DNA of 49,819 nucleotides, from contig JAILBT010000042.1 in NCBI GenBank assembly GCA_024680755.1, positions 1 through 49,819 on the forward strand, read 5' to 3'. Origin of the DNA: Prevotella sp. (GTDB taxonomy: Bacteria; Bacteroidota; Bacteroidia; Bacteroidales; Bacteroidaceae). A program made the position numbers and the translations under genes. Each line of letters opens with the position of its first letter. The stretch's first letter is position 1. The notes beneath the pieces were generated by a model. That model worked only from the letters and a program-made list of their open reading frames with translations. It searched no databases and was not told where the DNA came from. Of this stretch, positions 34,901-43,320 are shown one piece after another.

Positions 34901-35270
34901 CAAGGTCAGCCTGCTTGAGCCTGCGCAAGCCTTGGTCCGAAAGGGCTACCAGGTGTATGCCACCCCTGGCACAGCACGCTTCTTCCAGGACAACGGCGTG
35001 AAGGCCACGGCAGTGAGCTGGCCTGACGAAGAGGGCGAGAATAAGGTGATGGACATGATAGCCGACCACCGCTTCGACCTTATCATCAACGTGCCCAAGA
35101 ACCACACCAGCCGCGAGCTGACCAACGGCTACCGCATACGCCGCGGTGCCATAGACCACAACATCCCCCTGATGACCAACGTGCGACTGGCAAAGGCTTT
35201 CATCGAGGCTTTCACCGCCATGAGCGAAGACGACATCAAGATCAAGTCGTGGCAAGAGTACAACAGCTAA
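31959..35270 (+). CDS. carB: Carbamoyl-phosphate synthase large subunit
   Basis: An 1103-residue CarB, which makes carbamoyl phosphate from ammonia, bicarbonate and two ATP for pyrimidine and arginine synthesis. The two homologous ATP-grasp halves are clear, each opening with a P-loop-like stretch (VLVLGSGALKIGQAGEFDYS and VVVLGSGAYRIGSSVEFDW). The C-terminal MGS-like regulatory domain starts near residue 965 (SVLISSGGAKGKVSL). Length is slightly above the 1073 of E. coli. The small subunit gene carA is not adjacent; upstream is the divergent pgk. It has its own promoter. Confidence 0.97.
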   Translation: MEKKLNKVLVLGSGALKIGQAGEFDYSGSQALKALRQEGIRSVLVNPNIATIQTSEGIADKVYFQPVTTHFVTEIIKKERPDGILLAFGGQTALNCGTELYTTGVLSEYNVQVLGTSVEAIMDTEDRDRFVRRLDEISLKTPVSHAVESMDDALKAAREIGFPIMIRSAYALGGLGSGICPDEAAFCKLAESAFTFAPQILVEESLKGWKEIEFECIRDANDRCFTVASMENFDPLGIHTGESIVVAPTCSLADEQVKMLQDITIRCVRHLNIVGECNIQFAFNAETNDYRIIEINARLSRSSALASKATGYPLAFVAAKIALGYTLDQIGEMGTTNSAYTAPSLDYMICKIPRWDLTKFQGVSRQIGSSMKSVGEIMSIGRSFEEMIQKGLRMIGQGMHGFVGNDHTRFKNLDDALENPTDLRIFAIAQALEEGYSVERIEQLTKIDVWFLERLKHIVDLKHELQKYDRLENLPDALLLEVKQCGFSDFQIARFVLKPEGGNMEKENLAVRRYRKERGILPSVKRIPTVASEHPELTNYLYFTYTHNAAFHDSFTEALAKVKQAVTMTLKMSGRYQPAHDINYYHNDKSVVVLGSGAYRIGSSVEFDWCSVNAIQTARKMGYKSIMINYNPETVSTDYDMCDRLYFDELSLERVLDVIDLEQPKGVVVSVGGQIPNNLAMKLYRQGVPVLGTSPVDIDRAENRDKFSAMLDKLGIDQPAWRALTSFDDVKEFVSEVGYPVLVRPSYVLSGAAMNVCYDDEELHRFLDMATEVSKEFPVVISKFMTETKEIEFDAVADKGEVVEYAISEHVEYAGVHSGDATMVFPAQHIYFSTIRQIKKIARKIAKELNISGPFNIQFLAKNREVKVIECNLRASRSFPFVSKILKRNFIETATKIMLDAPYSRPDRSEFDIDRIGVKASQFSFARLQNADPVLGVDMSSTGEVGCLGDDLNEALLNALIATGYRLPKKSVLISSGGAKGKVSLLEPAQALVRKGYQVYATPGTARFFQDNGVKATAVSWPDEEGENKVMDMIADHRFDLIINVPKNHTSRELTNGYRIRRGAIDHNIPLMTNVRLAKAFIEAFTAMSEDDIKIKSWQEYNS

Positions 35271-35538
35271 TCTGGGCCCTGACAACTGAATAATTCGACA
35301 ATCAGACTGCCAGGCACAGTCAGATAATTTAACCAGTCATGTTATTGCATGTATAGGTAGAAAAAAGAAGAAAAAGGAAGATTAAAGACAGCGGCCACGC
35401 TATACCGGCACGAGATAGCCGACAATGATGTGCCTGCGCATAGTTCATCAGCCCGACCGATGTCTTCTGTCTGCCCTTTTCTTCTTTATACCCCTCGGAC
35501 ATCTCCCTATACGCCCATATATCCCTTTCCCTCTCAAC

Positions 35539-36396
35539 ATGGAAACAGACCAGGCACACATCACTTCTGCCTTAGTGCTTGAAGGTGGCGGCATGCGCGG
35601 CGTGTTCACGTCGGGCGTGCTTGACGCTTTCATGAAGCACAACGTCTATTTCCCCTACACGGTGGCAGTATCTGCCGGCGCGTGCAACGGCATGTCGTAC
35701 ATATCACGGCAGCCGCGGCGTGCCCGCGCCAGCAACATCGACCTACTGGTCAGGTACGACTATCTGTCGCTGAAGAATCTCATACTGCAGGGTTCTATTT
35801 TCGACCCTGTACTACTTTACGACCGTTTTCCCAACGAGCTGCTCCCCTTCGACTACGACACCTATTTCCGACATGCTGCCACCTTCGAGATGGTTACGAC
35901 CAACTGTCTGACCGGACGCGCCGAATATCTTTCAGAGACTCGCGACCGCCAGCGCGCCCTGGACATTGTCAGGGCATCGTCGTCGCTGCCCTACGTCAGC
36001 CATGTGGCCCTGGTCGATGACACGCCCATGCTCGACGGAGGCATCGTTGACAGCATACCCGTGCTTCACGCCCTTGGCCGCGGCTTCAGTCATGCCGTGG
36101 TGGTGTGCACCCGCAACCGCGGCTACCGCTCCGCTGAGCACGACTACAAACAGCCGCGCTTCATCTACCATCAGTATCCCAGGCTGCGCGTGGCCCTCAG
36201 CCACCGCAACAGGGTCTATAACCAGCAGCTGGAGTTGGTGGAACGCCTTGAGGACGAGGGCCGCATAAGCTGCATACGCCCTCAACGCCCGATGGAGGTG
36301 GGCCGCATGGAGAAAGATCCGGCCAAGCTGGAGCGACTGTACCAGGAAGGCTTTCATGAAGGAGAGCGCTACATTGAACGCGAAATGAAACAGTAA
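35539..36396 (+). CDS. Patatin-like phospholipase family protein
   Basis: A 285-residue patatin of the RssA/YjjU type. The oxyanion loop EGGGMRGVFTSG, nucleophile motif AVSAGACNG (S in the GxSxG position, first Gly replaced by Val-preceded Ala) and the catalytic Asp in LDGGIVDSIP are all visible. It likely hydrolyses acyl esters of lipids; the substrate is unknown. The start at 35539 is chosen because the upstream in-frame extension is not conserved-looking. The 268-bp gap after carB (35271-35538) holds a pyrimidine-rich tract and no clear promoter. dapA begins 16 bp after its stop, suggesting an operon. Confidence 0.9.
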   Translation: METDQAHITSALVLEGGGMRGVFTSGVLDAFMKHNVYFPYTVAVSAGACNGMSYISRQPRRARASNIDLLVRYDYLSLKNLILQGSIFDPVLLYDRFPNELLPFDYDTYFRHAATFEMVTTNCLTGRAEYLSETRDRQRALDIVRASSSLPYVSHVALVDDTPMLDGGIVDSIPVLHALGRGFSHAVVVCTRNRGYRSAEHDYKQPRFIYHQYPRLRVALSHRNRVYNQQLELVERLEDEGRISCIRPQRPMEVGRMEKDPAKLERLYQEGFHEGERYIEREMKQ

Positions 36397-36412
36397 CACA
36401 AAACATACACCA

Positions 36413-37300
36413 ATGTCCCGAAATATATTCCACGGGCTGGGCATTGCCCTTATCACCCCCTTCACCACCAATGGCGACGTTGACTATCAGGCGCTGAAGC
36501 GTCTCGTCACATATCAGTTAGACAACGGTGCCGATTTCTTATGCATACTGGCCACAACAGGCGAGACCCCTACCCTGTCGCAGGAAGAGAAGCTGCACAT
36601 CAGGCGGCTGATAATAGAGCTAGCCGGCGGACGCGTACCCATACTGATGGGCTGCGGGGGCAACAACACAGCCGCCGTGGTGCAGGAGCTGAAGACCGCC
36701 GACTGGCATGGCATAGACGGCATACTGAGCGTATGCCCATACTACAACAAGCCGTCGCAAGAAGGGCTGTTCCAACACTTTAAGGCCATCAGCGAGGCCT
36801 CGCCCCTGCCTGTCGTTCTCTACAATGTGCCGGGGCGCACGGGCATCAACATAACGGCCGAGACCACCGTCCGCCTGGCCCGCCACTGCGACAACGTCGT
36901 GGCCATCAAGGAGGCCAGCGGCAACCTGGAGCAGGTTGACGAGATAATCAAGAACAAACCGGGCGATTTCGACGTCATCTCGGGCGACGACGCCCTGACC
37001 TTCCCCATGGTGTCGTGCGGGGCCGTGGGTGCCATCAGCGTCATTGGCAATGCTCTGCCGCGCGAGTTCTCACGCATGATACGCCTGCAGATGAGGGGCG
37101 AGTATGATGCAGCACGCAAGATACACCATCGCTTCACCGACCTCTTTGCCCTGCTCTTTGTCGATGGCAACCCGGCCGGGGTGAAGGCCATGCTCTCAGA
37201 GATGGGCTTCATCGACAACGTGCTGCGACTGCCGCTCGTGCCCACACGCATAAGCACACTGCAGCGCATGAGCGAGCTGATGCGCGAGCTGCGCATATAA
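36413..37300 (+). CDS. dapA: 4-hydroxy-tetrahydrodipicolinate synthase
   Basis: A 295-residue TIM-barrel aldolase of lysine and diaminopimelate synthesis, joining pyruvate and aspartate semialdehyde. The Schiff-base lysine is K166 in VAIKEASGNL and the proton-relay Tyr is Y137 in LYNVPGRTG; LATTGETPTLS carries the conserved Thr pair. Length is normal. It lies between the patatin gene (16 bp) and the peptidase gene (69 bp), without a recognisable promoter of its own. Confidence 0.97.
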   Translation: MSRNIFHGLGIALITPFTTNGDVDYQALKRLVTYQLDNGADFLCILATTGETPTLSQEEKLHIRRLIIELAGGRVPILMGCGGNNTAAVVQELKTADWHGIDGILSVCPYYNKPSQEGLFQHFKAISEASPLPVVLYNVPGRTGINITAETTVRLARHCDNVVAIKEASGNLEQVDEIIKNKPGDFDVISGDDALTFPMVSCGAVGAISVIGNALPREFSRMIRLQMRGEYDAARKIHHRFTDLFALLFVDGNPAGVKAMLSEMGFIDNVLRLPLVPTRISTLQRMSELMRELRI

Positions 37301-37369
37301 GCGCAACATCGTTACACATTAATATTAACAGGGTAGTACAACGAAAAACATAACGCAGCCCCACTAACC

Positions 37370-39604
37370 ATGAAACGAAATATCGTTATCCGTATCTTAG
37401 CAGCCATTTTAGCTTGCTTCGCCGTCCCGGCCGCTGCCGAACAACTATCGCTGAAGGACATCACCAATGGGATGTTCCGCACAGAGACCATGCCGTCTGT
37501 GACAGCACTGGCCGACGGCGAGAGCTATGCCTATATCAGCGACGACGGCCAGCAGGTGGTCAAATGTTCGTTCAAGACGGGCAATCAGACGGCCACCATG
37601 ATAGACCTTAACACCGCCCGTGGCCCCAAACTGGAAAAGATAGACGGCTTTATTGTCAGTCCCGACGGTACGCGCATGTTGATTCAGACCGAGACAAAGT
37701 ACATCTACCGCCGCTCGTTCACCGCCGTCTATTACATTTACTCTCTGCGCAACAACACGCTGGTGCCGCTGTCGCAGGGAGGGCCGCAGCAGACGCCGCT
37801 GTTCTCACCCGACGGCCAGCAGATAGCCTTCGTCAGAGACAACAACATCTGGCTGGTGAAACTGCTCTACGACAACGCAGAGAGCCAGGTGACCAAGGAC
37901 GGCGAGAAGAACAAAGTAATCAACGGCATACCCGACTGGGTGTGCGAAGAGGAGTTTTCCACCAACCGCTCAATGGTGTTCTCTGCCGACGGCAGACAGA
38001 TAGTGTGGGTGAGATACGACGAGACAGACGTGAAGGAATACTCCATGCAGCTGTTCCGCGGCACCAACCCCAGCCGCGACGAGTATGCACAGTATCCGGG
38101 TCTGTACAGCTACAAATATCCGGTGCCCGGCACACAGAACGCACGCGTGAAGGTGATGAGCTACGACATCAAGAGCCACCGCACCCGCGAGATGCAGCTG
38201 CCCATCGATGCCGACGGCTATGTGGCCCGTCTGGTTATGACGTCCGACTCGTCGCGCGTGGCTGTGTTCACCCTGAACCGCCACCAGGACTTGTTACGCA
38301 TTTACATGGCCAATCCGCTGTCCACGCTGTGCCAGATGGTGGTGGCAGACCGCGTCAAGCACTACATCAAGGAAGAGACCTTCCACAGCCTGCACCTCAC
38401 CGACAGGCACATGCTGCTCACCAGCGAGCGCTCGGGCATGAACGGCCTGTACCTCTACACTCTGACAGGCCAGCTGGTGCGCCAGGTGGTCAGCCGCAAA
38501 TATGTGGTGTGCCATGCCTACGGCTACGACGAGGCCACGGGCGACATTTACTTTTCTGCCAATCCTACCGGTCCCACCGAACGACAGATCATGGTGAGCC
38601 ACAAGAACGGCAAGACGGAGGTGCTGACGCCCAAGCCTGGCTATTGGTCGGCCATCTTCAGCAGCAACTACCGCTACTTCATCGGCCAGTGGAGCGACAT
38701 CAGCCACCCCACCGTCTATACGCTGCACGACAACAAGGGACACGAGCTGGCACGACTCATTGACAACCAGAAGCTTTCCGACAAGCTTGCGACTTATCAG
38801 ATGGGGACGAAGGAGCTGTTCAGCTTCACCACCTCTGAGGGTGTTCAGCTGAACGGCTGGATGGTCAAGCCGGCCGGCTTTGACCCTCAACGCCATTATC
38901 CCGTCATCATGTACCAGTATGGCGGCCCGGGCAACCAGCAGGTGCTGAACAGCTGGGGTATAGGCATGAGCGGCCAGGGTGCCATACTGGAGCAATGGCT
39001 CTGTCAGCAGGGCTACGTCTGCGTGTGTGTAGATGGTCGCGGCACCGGCGGACGCGGTGCCACCTTTGAGAAATGCACCTATCTGCGCTTGGGCGAGAAA
39101 GAGGCGCGCGACCAGGTGGAGACAGCCCTGTGGCTGCGCCGGCAGCCGTGGGTCGATGGCGAACGCATAGGCATCTGGGGCTGGAGCTACGGCGGCTGGA
39201 ACACGCTGATGTCCATGTCCGAGGGCCGGCAGGTGTTCCGCTGCGGCGTGGCGATAGCGCCCCCCACCTGCTGGCGATACTACGACACCGTCTATACAGA
39301 ACGCTATATGCGCACACCGCAGGAGAACGCCGCAGGCTACGACGAGGTGAACCCTATAGCCCGCGCCGGCCAGTTGCACGGAACACTGCTGCTCTGCCAC
39401 GGACTGGCCGACGACAACGTCCACTATCAGAACACGGCCGAATATGTCGAGGCTCTTGTCCAGGCTGACAAAGACTTCACGCAGCTGGTCTATACCAACC
39501 GCAACCACAGCATCTACGGCGGCAACACACGCAACCATCTGTTCCGTCAGTGCCTGCTCTTCTTCAATCGCGAGCTTAAACCGGCAACAACAGATGAAAG
39601 ATGA
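37370..39604 (+). CDS. Dipeptidyl peptidase IV-type S9 serine peptidase
   Basis: A 744-residue exported peptidase with a signal peptide (about 1-23, ending AAAE), an eight-bladed propeller (about 40-490) and an alpha/beta-hydrolase domain. The catalytic triad is S606 in GWSYGGW, D681 or D682 in HGLADDN, and H713 in NRNHSIYGG. The double-Glu site DWVCEEEF, which holds the free N-terminus of substrates, supports DPP4-like removal of X-Pro dipeptides in the periplasm. Such enzymes are common in proteolytic Prevotella and Porphyromonas. The stop codon TGA lies inside the heptamer repeat that starts at 39593. Confidence 0.95.
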   Translation: MKRNIVIRILAAILACFAVPAAAEQLSLKDITNGMFRTETMPSVTALADGESYAYISDDGQQVVKCSFKTGNQTATMIDLNTARGPKLEKIDGFIVSPDGTRMLIQTETKYIYRRSFTAVYYIYSLRNNTLVPLSQGGPQQTPLFSPDGQQIAFVRDNNIWLVKLLYDNAESQVTKDGEKNKVINGIPDWVCEEEFSTNRSMVFSADGRQIVWVRYDETDVKEYSMQLFRGTNPSRDEYAQYPGLYSYKYPVPGTQNARVKVMSYDIKSHRTREMQLPIDADGYVARLVMTSDSSRVAVFTLNRHQDLLRIYMANPLSTLCQMVVADRVKHYIKEETFHSLHLTDRHMLLTSERSGMNGLYLYTLTGQLVRQVVSRKYVVCHAYGYDEATGDIYFSANPTGPTERQIMVSHKNGKTEVLTPKPGYWSAIFSSNYRYFIGQWSDISHPTVYTLHDNKGHELARLIDNQKLSDKLATYQMGTKELFSFTTSEGVQLNGWMVKPAGFDPQRHYPVIMYQYGGPGNQQVLNSWGIGMSGQGAILEQWLCQQGYVCVCVDGRGTGGRGATFEKCTYLRLGEKEARDQVETALWLRRQPWVDGERIGIWGWSYGGWNTLMSMSEGRQVFRCGVAIAPPTCWRYYDTVYTERYMRTPQENAAGYDEVNPIARAGQLHGTLLLCHGLADDNVHYQNTAEYVEALVQADKDFTQLVYTNRNHSIYGGNTRNHLFRQCLLFFNRELKPATTDER

Positions 39605-39711
39605 AAGATTAAAGATTAAAGATTAAAGATTAAAGATTAAAGATTAAAGATTAAAGATTAAAGATTAAAGATTAAAGATGAAAGATGAAAGATGAAAGAT
39701 GAAAGATGAGA
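39593..39711. repeat. Heptamer tandem repeat, 17 units
   Basis: Exact 7-bp period: two GATGAAA, ten GATTAAA, four GATGAAA and one GATGAGA. The first two units contain the last codons and the stop of the peptidase gene, so later copy-number changes would not alter the protein. Confidence 0.95.
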
Positions 39712-39718
39712 TAAGAGA

Positions 39719-40104
39719 AAACTCAAACAACTCAAAAACTCAAACAACTCAAAAACTCAAAAACTCAAACGACTCAAAAACTCAACAACTCAACAACTCA
39801 AAAAACTCAAAAACTCAAAAACTCAAACAACTCAAAAACTCAAACAACTCAAAAACTCAAACAACTCAAAAACTCAAAAAACTCAAAAACTCAAAAACTC
39901 AAACAACTCAAAAACTCAAAAACTCAAACAACTCAAAAACTCAAAAACTCAAACAACTCAACAACTCAAAAACTCAAAGAACTCAAAAACTCAAAAACTC
40001 AAACAACTCAAAAACTCAAACAACTCAAAAACTCAAACAACTCAACAACTCACAAACTCAAAAACTCAAAAAACTCAAAAACTCAAAAAACTCAAAAACT
40101 CAAC
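39719..40104. repeat. Low-complexity array of AACTCAAA units, about 385 bp
   Basis: The core ACTCAA recurs more than forty times at steps of mostly 8-9 bp, as AACTCAAAC, AACTCAAAA and AACTCAAC variants. The top strand has almost no G, so it is unstructured. It fills the convergent gap between the peptidase gene and xseB. The minus strand is T-rich (GAGTTTTTGAGTT). Confidence 0.95.
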
Positions 40105-40106
40105 AT

Positions 40107-40304
40107 CTAAGTGCCCAGCAGCTTCTTTACCTCAGCGTCCGTCTTTGTCAGACGGTCGCGGCACAGGGCAAGAAGCTGCTGGGCACGTTTCAGTTGTGTG
40201 GTCAGCTGGTCTATATCGCTCTGGCCCTGCTCCATCTGCCTCACTATGCCCTCCAGTTCAAGCAGGGCTTCCTCATATTTCAACTCTTCTGTCTTTGCTT
40301 TCAT
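40107..40304 (-). CDS. xseB: Exodeoxyribonuclease VII small subunit
   Basis: A 65-residue helical protein with the XseB pattern YEEALLELEGIVRQMEQGQS followed by a second helix LKRAQQLLALCRDRL. It binds XseA to form the nuclease that degrades single-stranded DNA. xseA normally precedes it, but here the gene upstream is the YhcH-type cupin, 36 bp away. The 3' end forms a perfect 17-bp inverted repeat (40111-40127 with 40170-40186). Confidence 0.93.
   Translation of the reverse strand: MKAKTEELKYEEALLELEGIVRQMEQGQSDIDQLTTQLKRAQQLLALCRDRLTKTDAEVKKLLGT
40111..40186 (-). repeat. Perfect 17-bp inverted repeat inside the 3' end of xseB
   Basis: GTGCCCAGCAGCTTCTT (40111-40127) is the exact reverse complement of 40170-40186. 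A nested 6-bp stem CCGTCT/AGACGG (40139-40144, 40150-40155) sits in the loop. In the mRNA this closes just before the stop codon and is followed by the T-rich repeat, so it may act as a 3' terminator or stabiliser. Confidence 0.8.
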
Positions 40305-40340
40305 TCCTTGTTTTGTGAGTTATTCAACAATGGTCGAAAA

Positions 40341-40997
40341 TTAATGTTCAATGTCCGAAACATCTGCTGGCAGATAGTCCACCTTGATGACGATGACCCG
40401 TATGTGCTGATCTTCAACCAGCGGCGAGTTGACCTTAGCAATATGCCAGTCGTTGGGGAAGAAGATGAAAAACTCGCCCGGTGTTGAGTCGTAGAAGCGT
40501 GTCCGCTGCAAGTCATAGTCGTAGTGCAGCACGTCGGGCTTATACTTGCTGTTGGGTGTCGAAGAGTCGTGGTCTATTATGCCGAAGCGCTCCGTACCGC
40601 GCACCACAAACTGGAAGTCGATGTGATGATAGTGGCTCTCGCTGGCACGTTTCTCTATCGGTCCGTTCTCCGAGTCCTCTACGCTGGCCACCAGCTGCGT
40701 ACCCTCTATGGGGTGACGTCCGGCAGGGATGGCCAGCAGGTCGGTGTCAGCCAGCCAGCGGAACAGGGCCTGCCACTGTCCCGGGTTGCGCTGGTATTGC
40801 AGGTAGAAGTCTGTGGCGTTGACCGAGGCATGAGGGTTGGCCTTGACAAAGCCGTTGCGCCAGCTGCCTTTTTTCAGCCATTTCGCAGCCGTCTTGTTCA
40901 GGCGGCTGTCGCTATACTGGCGGGTATAGAAACCGTCCTGGGCAATAGTGCTCAGGGCAATGGTCAGCATGACCAGCGAGATAATGATGTGCTTCAT
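40341..40997 (-). CDS. YhcH/YjgK/YiaL (DUF386) family cupin, exported
   Basis: A 218-residue protein with a signal peptide (about 1-19, ending TIAQ). The C-terminal half has the double-stranded beta-helix features of the family: ESHYHHIDFQFVVRGTERFG, GEFFIFFPNDWHIAKV and HIRVIVIKV, with His and Glu residues placed for metal binding. Relatives are linked to sialic acid and beta-galactoside metabolism and may be sugar anomerases. Here it lies 54 bp after the GH127 gene on the same strand, which suggests work on released sugars. Confidence 0.88.
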   Translation of the reverse strand: MKHIIISLVMLTIALSTIAQDGFYTRQYSDSRLNKTAAKWLKKGSWRNGFVKANPHASVNATDFYLQYQRNPGQWQALFRWLADTDLLAIPAGRHPIEGTQLVASVEDSENGPIEKRASESHYHHIDFQFVVRGTERFGIIDHDSSTPNSKYKPDVLHYDYDLQRTRFYDSTPGEFFIFFPNDWHIAKVNSPLVEDQHIRVIVIKVDYLPADVSDIEH

Positions 40998-41051
40998 GTT
41001 CTGTTGATGTTAGATTAGTAAGTAAAGACACGAGCCTTCGCCAGACGCGGC

Positions 41052-43145
41052 TCACGGCTGTGCCGGTGTGGGTCCAGGTGTACCGACATTCACGGCCGGC
41101 TTGACGCAGCCCAGCTCATGCGGCAGCCAGACGCGCATCTGTCCCTGACCGCGGTGGCACCAGGCATAATAGGGTATCAGGGTGAGCCGCGTGTTTCTAC
41201 TCTCGATGCGGCCATTGGCATCGTAGCCGAACGACTGTGCTTCGGTGATGAGCGTCTGCACCTGTGTGCCGGCTATCTCCGTTTTCCCCATGCTGAACTG
41301 TGGCTTCTGGTTGAGCAGTATTGACGAAAGAGCCGTCTTGTTGTCCGACGGATTGTCGGCATGTTCGGCACAATAGACCAGCGGTCCGCGCTCCACAGCC
41401 AGCAGTCCGCGGTCGGCTTTCACCTGGCTGTTGGCGCTGACGGTGCGCGGTGCCATGTCGAAATGCAGTTGCACACGGTCGCCCTTCTTCCACCAGCGCT
41501 CTATGGTCAGGTATCCGTCGGCAGTCAATACGGCCTGCTTGTCATTGCCGGCCACGGTGCCGTCCGTGCGGCTGTCGGCCACGGTAATGCCGTTGACACT
41601 GACGGTATAGCCCGGACGCTCGCCGTCGGCATAGCTGTAGAGGTCGGAGGGCAGCACCTGATTTCTCACCCAACCGGGTATGCGCAGCTTCATGGCAAAC
41701 GTTCCGGCCTGGTTCTTGTCTATGCTTAGGCAGATGTCGCCCTGCCAGGGGTAGTCGGTCTGCTGTGTGAGCACCACCTTCCGTCCCGCCACACTGAGCT
41801 GGCCGGTGTTTGAGAGAAACAGGTTGACATATAGCGCCCGCTCCCTGACGGCATAGACATATCCCGGCAGCGAGGGAATGAAGCGGCACAAGTTGCTGGG
41901 GCAGCAGGCGCAGCCGAACCAGGGCTGCCGTTTGTGCTGTCCGGCCGACTCAAGCGGATTGGGATAGAAGAAGGCATCGCCTGCGAGCGACATGCCGGAG
42001 ATGAGTCCGTTGTATAGTGTGCGCTCCAGCACGTCATAGTATTTAGCCTGCCCGTGGAGCAAGAACAGCCTATGGTTGACATAGACATTGCCTATAGCGG
42101 CGCAGGTCTCACAGTAGGCCGTCATGTTTGGCAGCTCATAGTTGCGACCGAAAGCCTCGCCACTGCTGGTGGCACCAATGCCGCCGGTGATGTATAGCTT
42201 TGCCGAGACGATGTTGTTCCATATACGGTCTATGGCCCGTATGTAGGCCGAGTCGCCCGTGAGAGCGGCCACGTCGGCCATGCCAGCATACATATATGCA
42301 GCGCGCACGGCATGTCCGACGGCCTCGTCCTGTTCCACCACGGGGCGATGGGCCTGCGAATAGTCGTGGGTGATGGTGGTCTTGCCGCGATAGTCGAGAA
42401 AGAACTTGGCCTCGTCGAGATATTTTCTGTTGCCCGTGACAAGATAGAGCTTAGCCAGCGCCATCTCGGCTATCTGGTGTCCGGGCACCACACAGGCCTG
42501 ACCTGGTGCCGGTCCCACCTCGCGACAGACGCAGTCGGCGTAGCGTATGGCAATGTCAAGAAACTTTCGCGAGCCGGTGGCCTGATAGTGGGCGATGGCA
42601 CTCTCCACCATGTGGCCCAGGTTGTAGAGCTCGTGGCTCAGGTCCTCCTCCTTGGTCCACCGTCTCTCGCCGGCCCAGGGGTGTGGCTGCTGCGGATTCT
42701 GTGTGCGGGCGGTATATAGGTAGCCATCGGGCTCCTGCGCCGAGCCTATCACGTCTATAACACTGTCAACATAGGCCACGAGGCGCTTGTCGGGGTAAGT
42801 CTGCAAGATATAGCTGGCACCCTCGATGGTCTTGTATGGGTCGGTATCGTCGAAGGAGAAAGTGCCTGGTGCTATGGCAAACACCTTTGAGGGATTGTGC
42901 AGGTGTTGGGCGGCATTAGAGAAATTGGTGTATCGGCCAGTCTCTTCACATTTGGCAAAAGCCAGCGGAATCGTTACCTCGCGGGCAGCCTGCAGACGCT
43001 GGCCCCAGAAGGTGCCGGGCGATACCTTCACGCTGGTGAAGGCAACGGGCGATATGGGGTAGCCGTGAACGGCCTGGGCCGGTGCCGGCTGCCGCACAAA
43101 GAGTGACAAGCCAAGGGCAAGAAGCGAAAAACGTGCGAAAGACAT
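41052..43145 (-). CDS. Glycoside hydrolase family 127 (beta-L-arabinofuranosidase type)
   Basis: A 697-residue exported GH127 (DUF1680) with a signal peptide (about 1-25) and an (alpha/alpha)6 barrel. The zinc-cysteine centre is complete: E346 and C348 in YCETC, and C414-C415 in GCACCPSN, matching the metal ligands and Cys nucleophile known from the Bifidobacterium HypBA1 enzyme. It would release beta-L-arabinofuranose from plant glycans or glycoproteins in the periplasm. No SusC/D pair is adjacent. An octamer array lies 11 bp upstream of the ATG, and no standard promoter is visible. Confidence 0.93.
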   Translation of the reverse strand: MSFARFSLLALGLSLFVRQPAPAQAVHGYPISPVAFTSVKVSPGTFWGQRLQAAREVTIPLAFAKCEETGRYTNFSNAAQHLHNPSKVFAIAPGTFSFDDTDPYKTIEGASYILQTYPDKRLVAYVDSVIDVIGSAQEPDGYLYTARTQNPQQPHPWAGERRWTKEEDLSHELYNLGHMVESAIAHYQATGSRKFLDIAIRYADCVCREVGPAPGQACVVPGHQIAEMALAKLYLVTGNRKYLDEAKFFLDYRGKTTITHDYSQAHRPVVEQDEAVGHAVRAAYMYAGMADVAALTGDSAYIRAIDRIWNNIVSAKLYITGGIGATSSGEAFGRNYELPNMTAYCETCAAIGNVYVNHRLFLLHGQAKYYDVLERTLYNGLISGMSLAGDAFFYPNPLESAGQHKRQPWFGCACCPSNLCRFIPSLPGYVYAVRERALYVNLFLSNTGQLSVAGRKVVLTQQTDYPWQGDICLSIDKNQAGTFAMKLRIPGWVRNQVLPSDLYSYADGERPGYTVSVNGITVADSRTDGTVAGNDKQAVLTADGYLTIERWWKKGDRVQLHFDMAPRTVSANSQVKADRGLLAVERGPLVYCAEHADNPSDNKTALSSILLNQKPQFSMGKTEIAGTQVQTLITEAQSFGYDANGRIESRNTRLTLIPYYAWCHRGQGQMRVWLPHELGCVKPAVNVGTPGPTPAQP

Positions 43146-43155
43146 GGTTTGTAGG

Positions 43156-43203
43156 TTTAGGTGTTTAGGCGTTTAGGTGTTTAGGCGTTTAGGTGTTTAG
43201 GAA
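43156..43203. repeat. Octamer tandem repeat upstream of the GH127 gene, six units
   Basis: TTTAGGTG and TTTAGGCG alternate in exact 8-bp steps, and the sixth unit is TTTAGGAA. On the minus strand the array occupies the 5' untranslated region immediately upstream of the GH127 start, where copy number could change promoter or leader spacing. Confidence 0.93.
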
Positions 43204-43320
43204 TTGGCAGTTTTTGAGATTATGAACCGGGGGGGACATTGGATAAAACCACTTGTTGAGCCGCTAAAAAGAACAGCTGATGTCCAACGTCAGCCTGACA
43301 CGAGAACGAGAGAAAAGCAA

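Noticed and set aside
39699..40487. A 262-codon open frame across the ACTCAA array on the plus strand
   Set aside because: Its first half is a translation of the low-complexity repeat and its second half is antisense to xseB and the cupin gene, both of which have clear family motifs.
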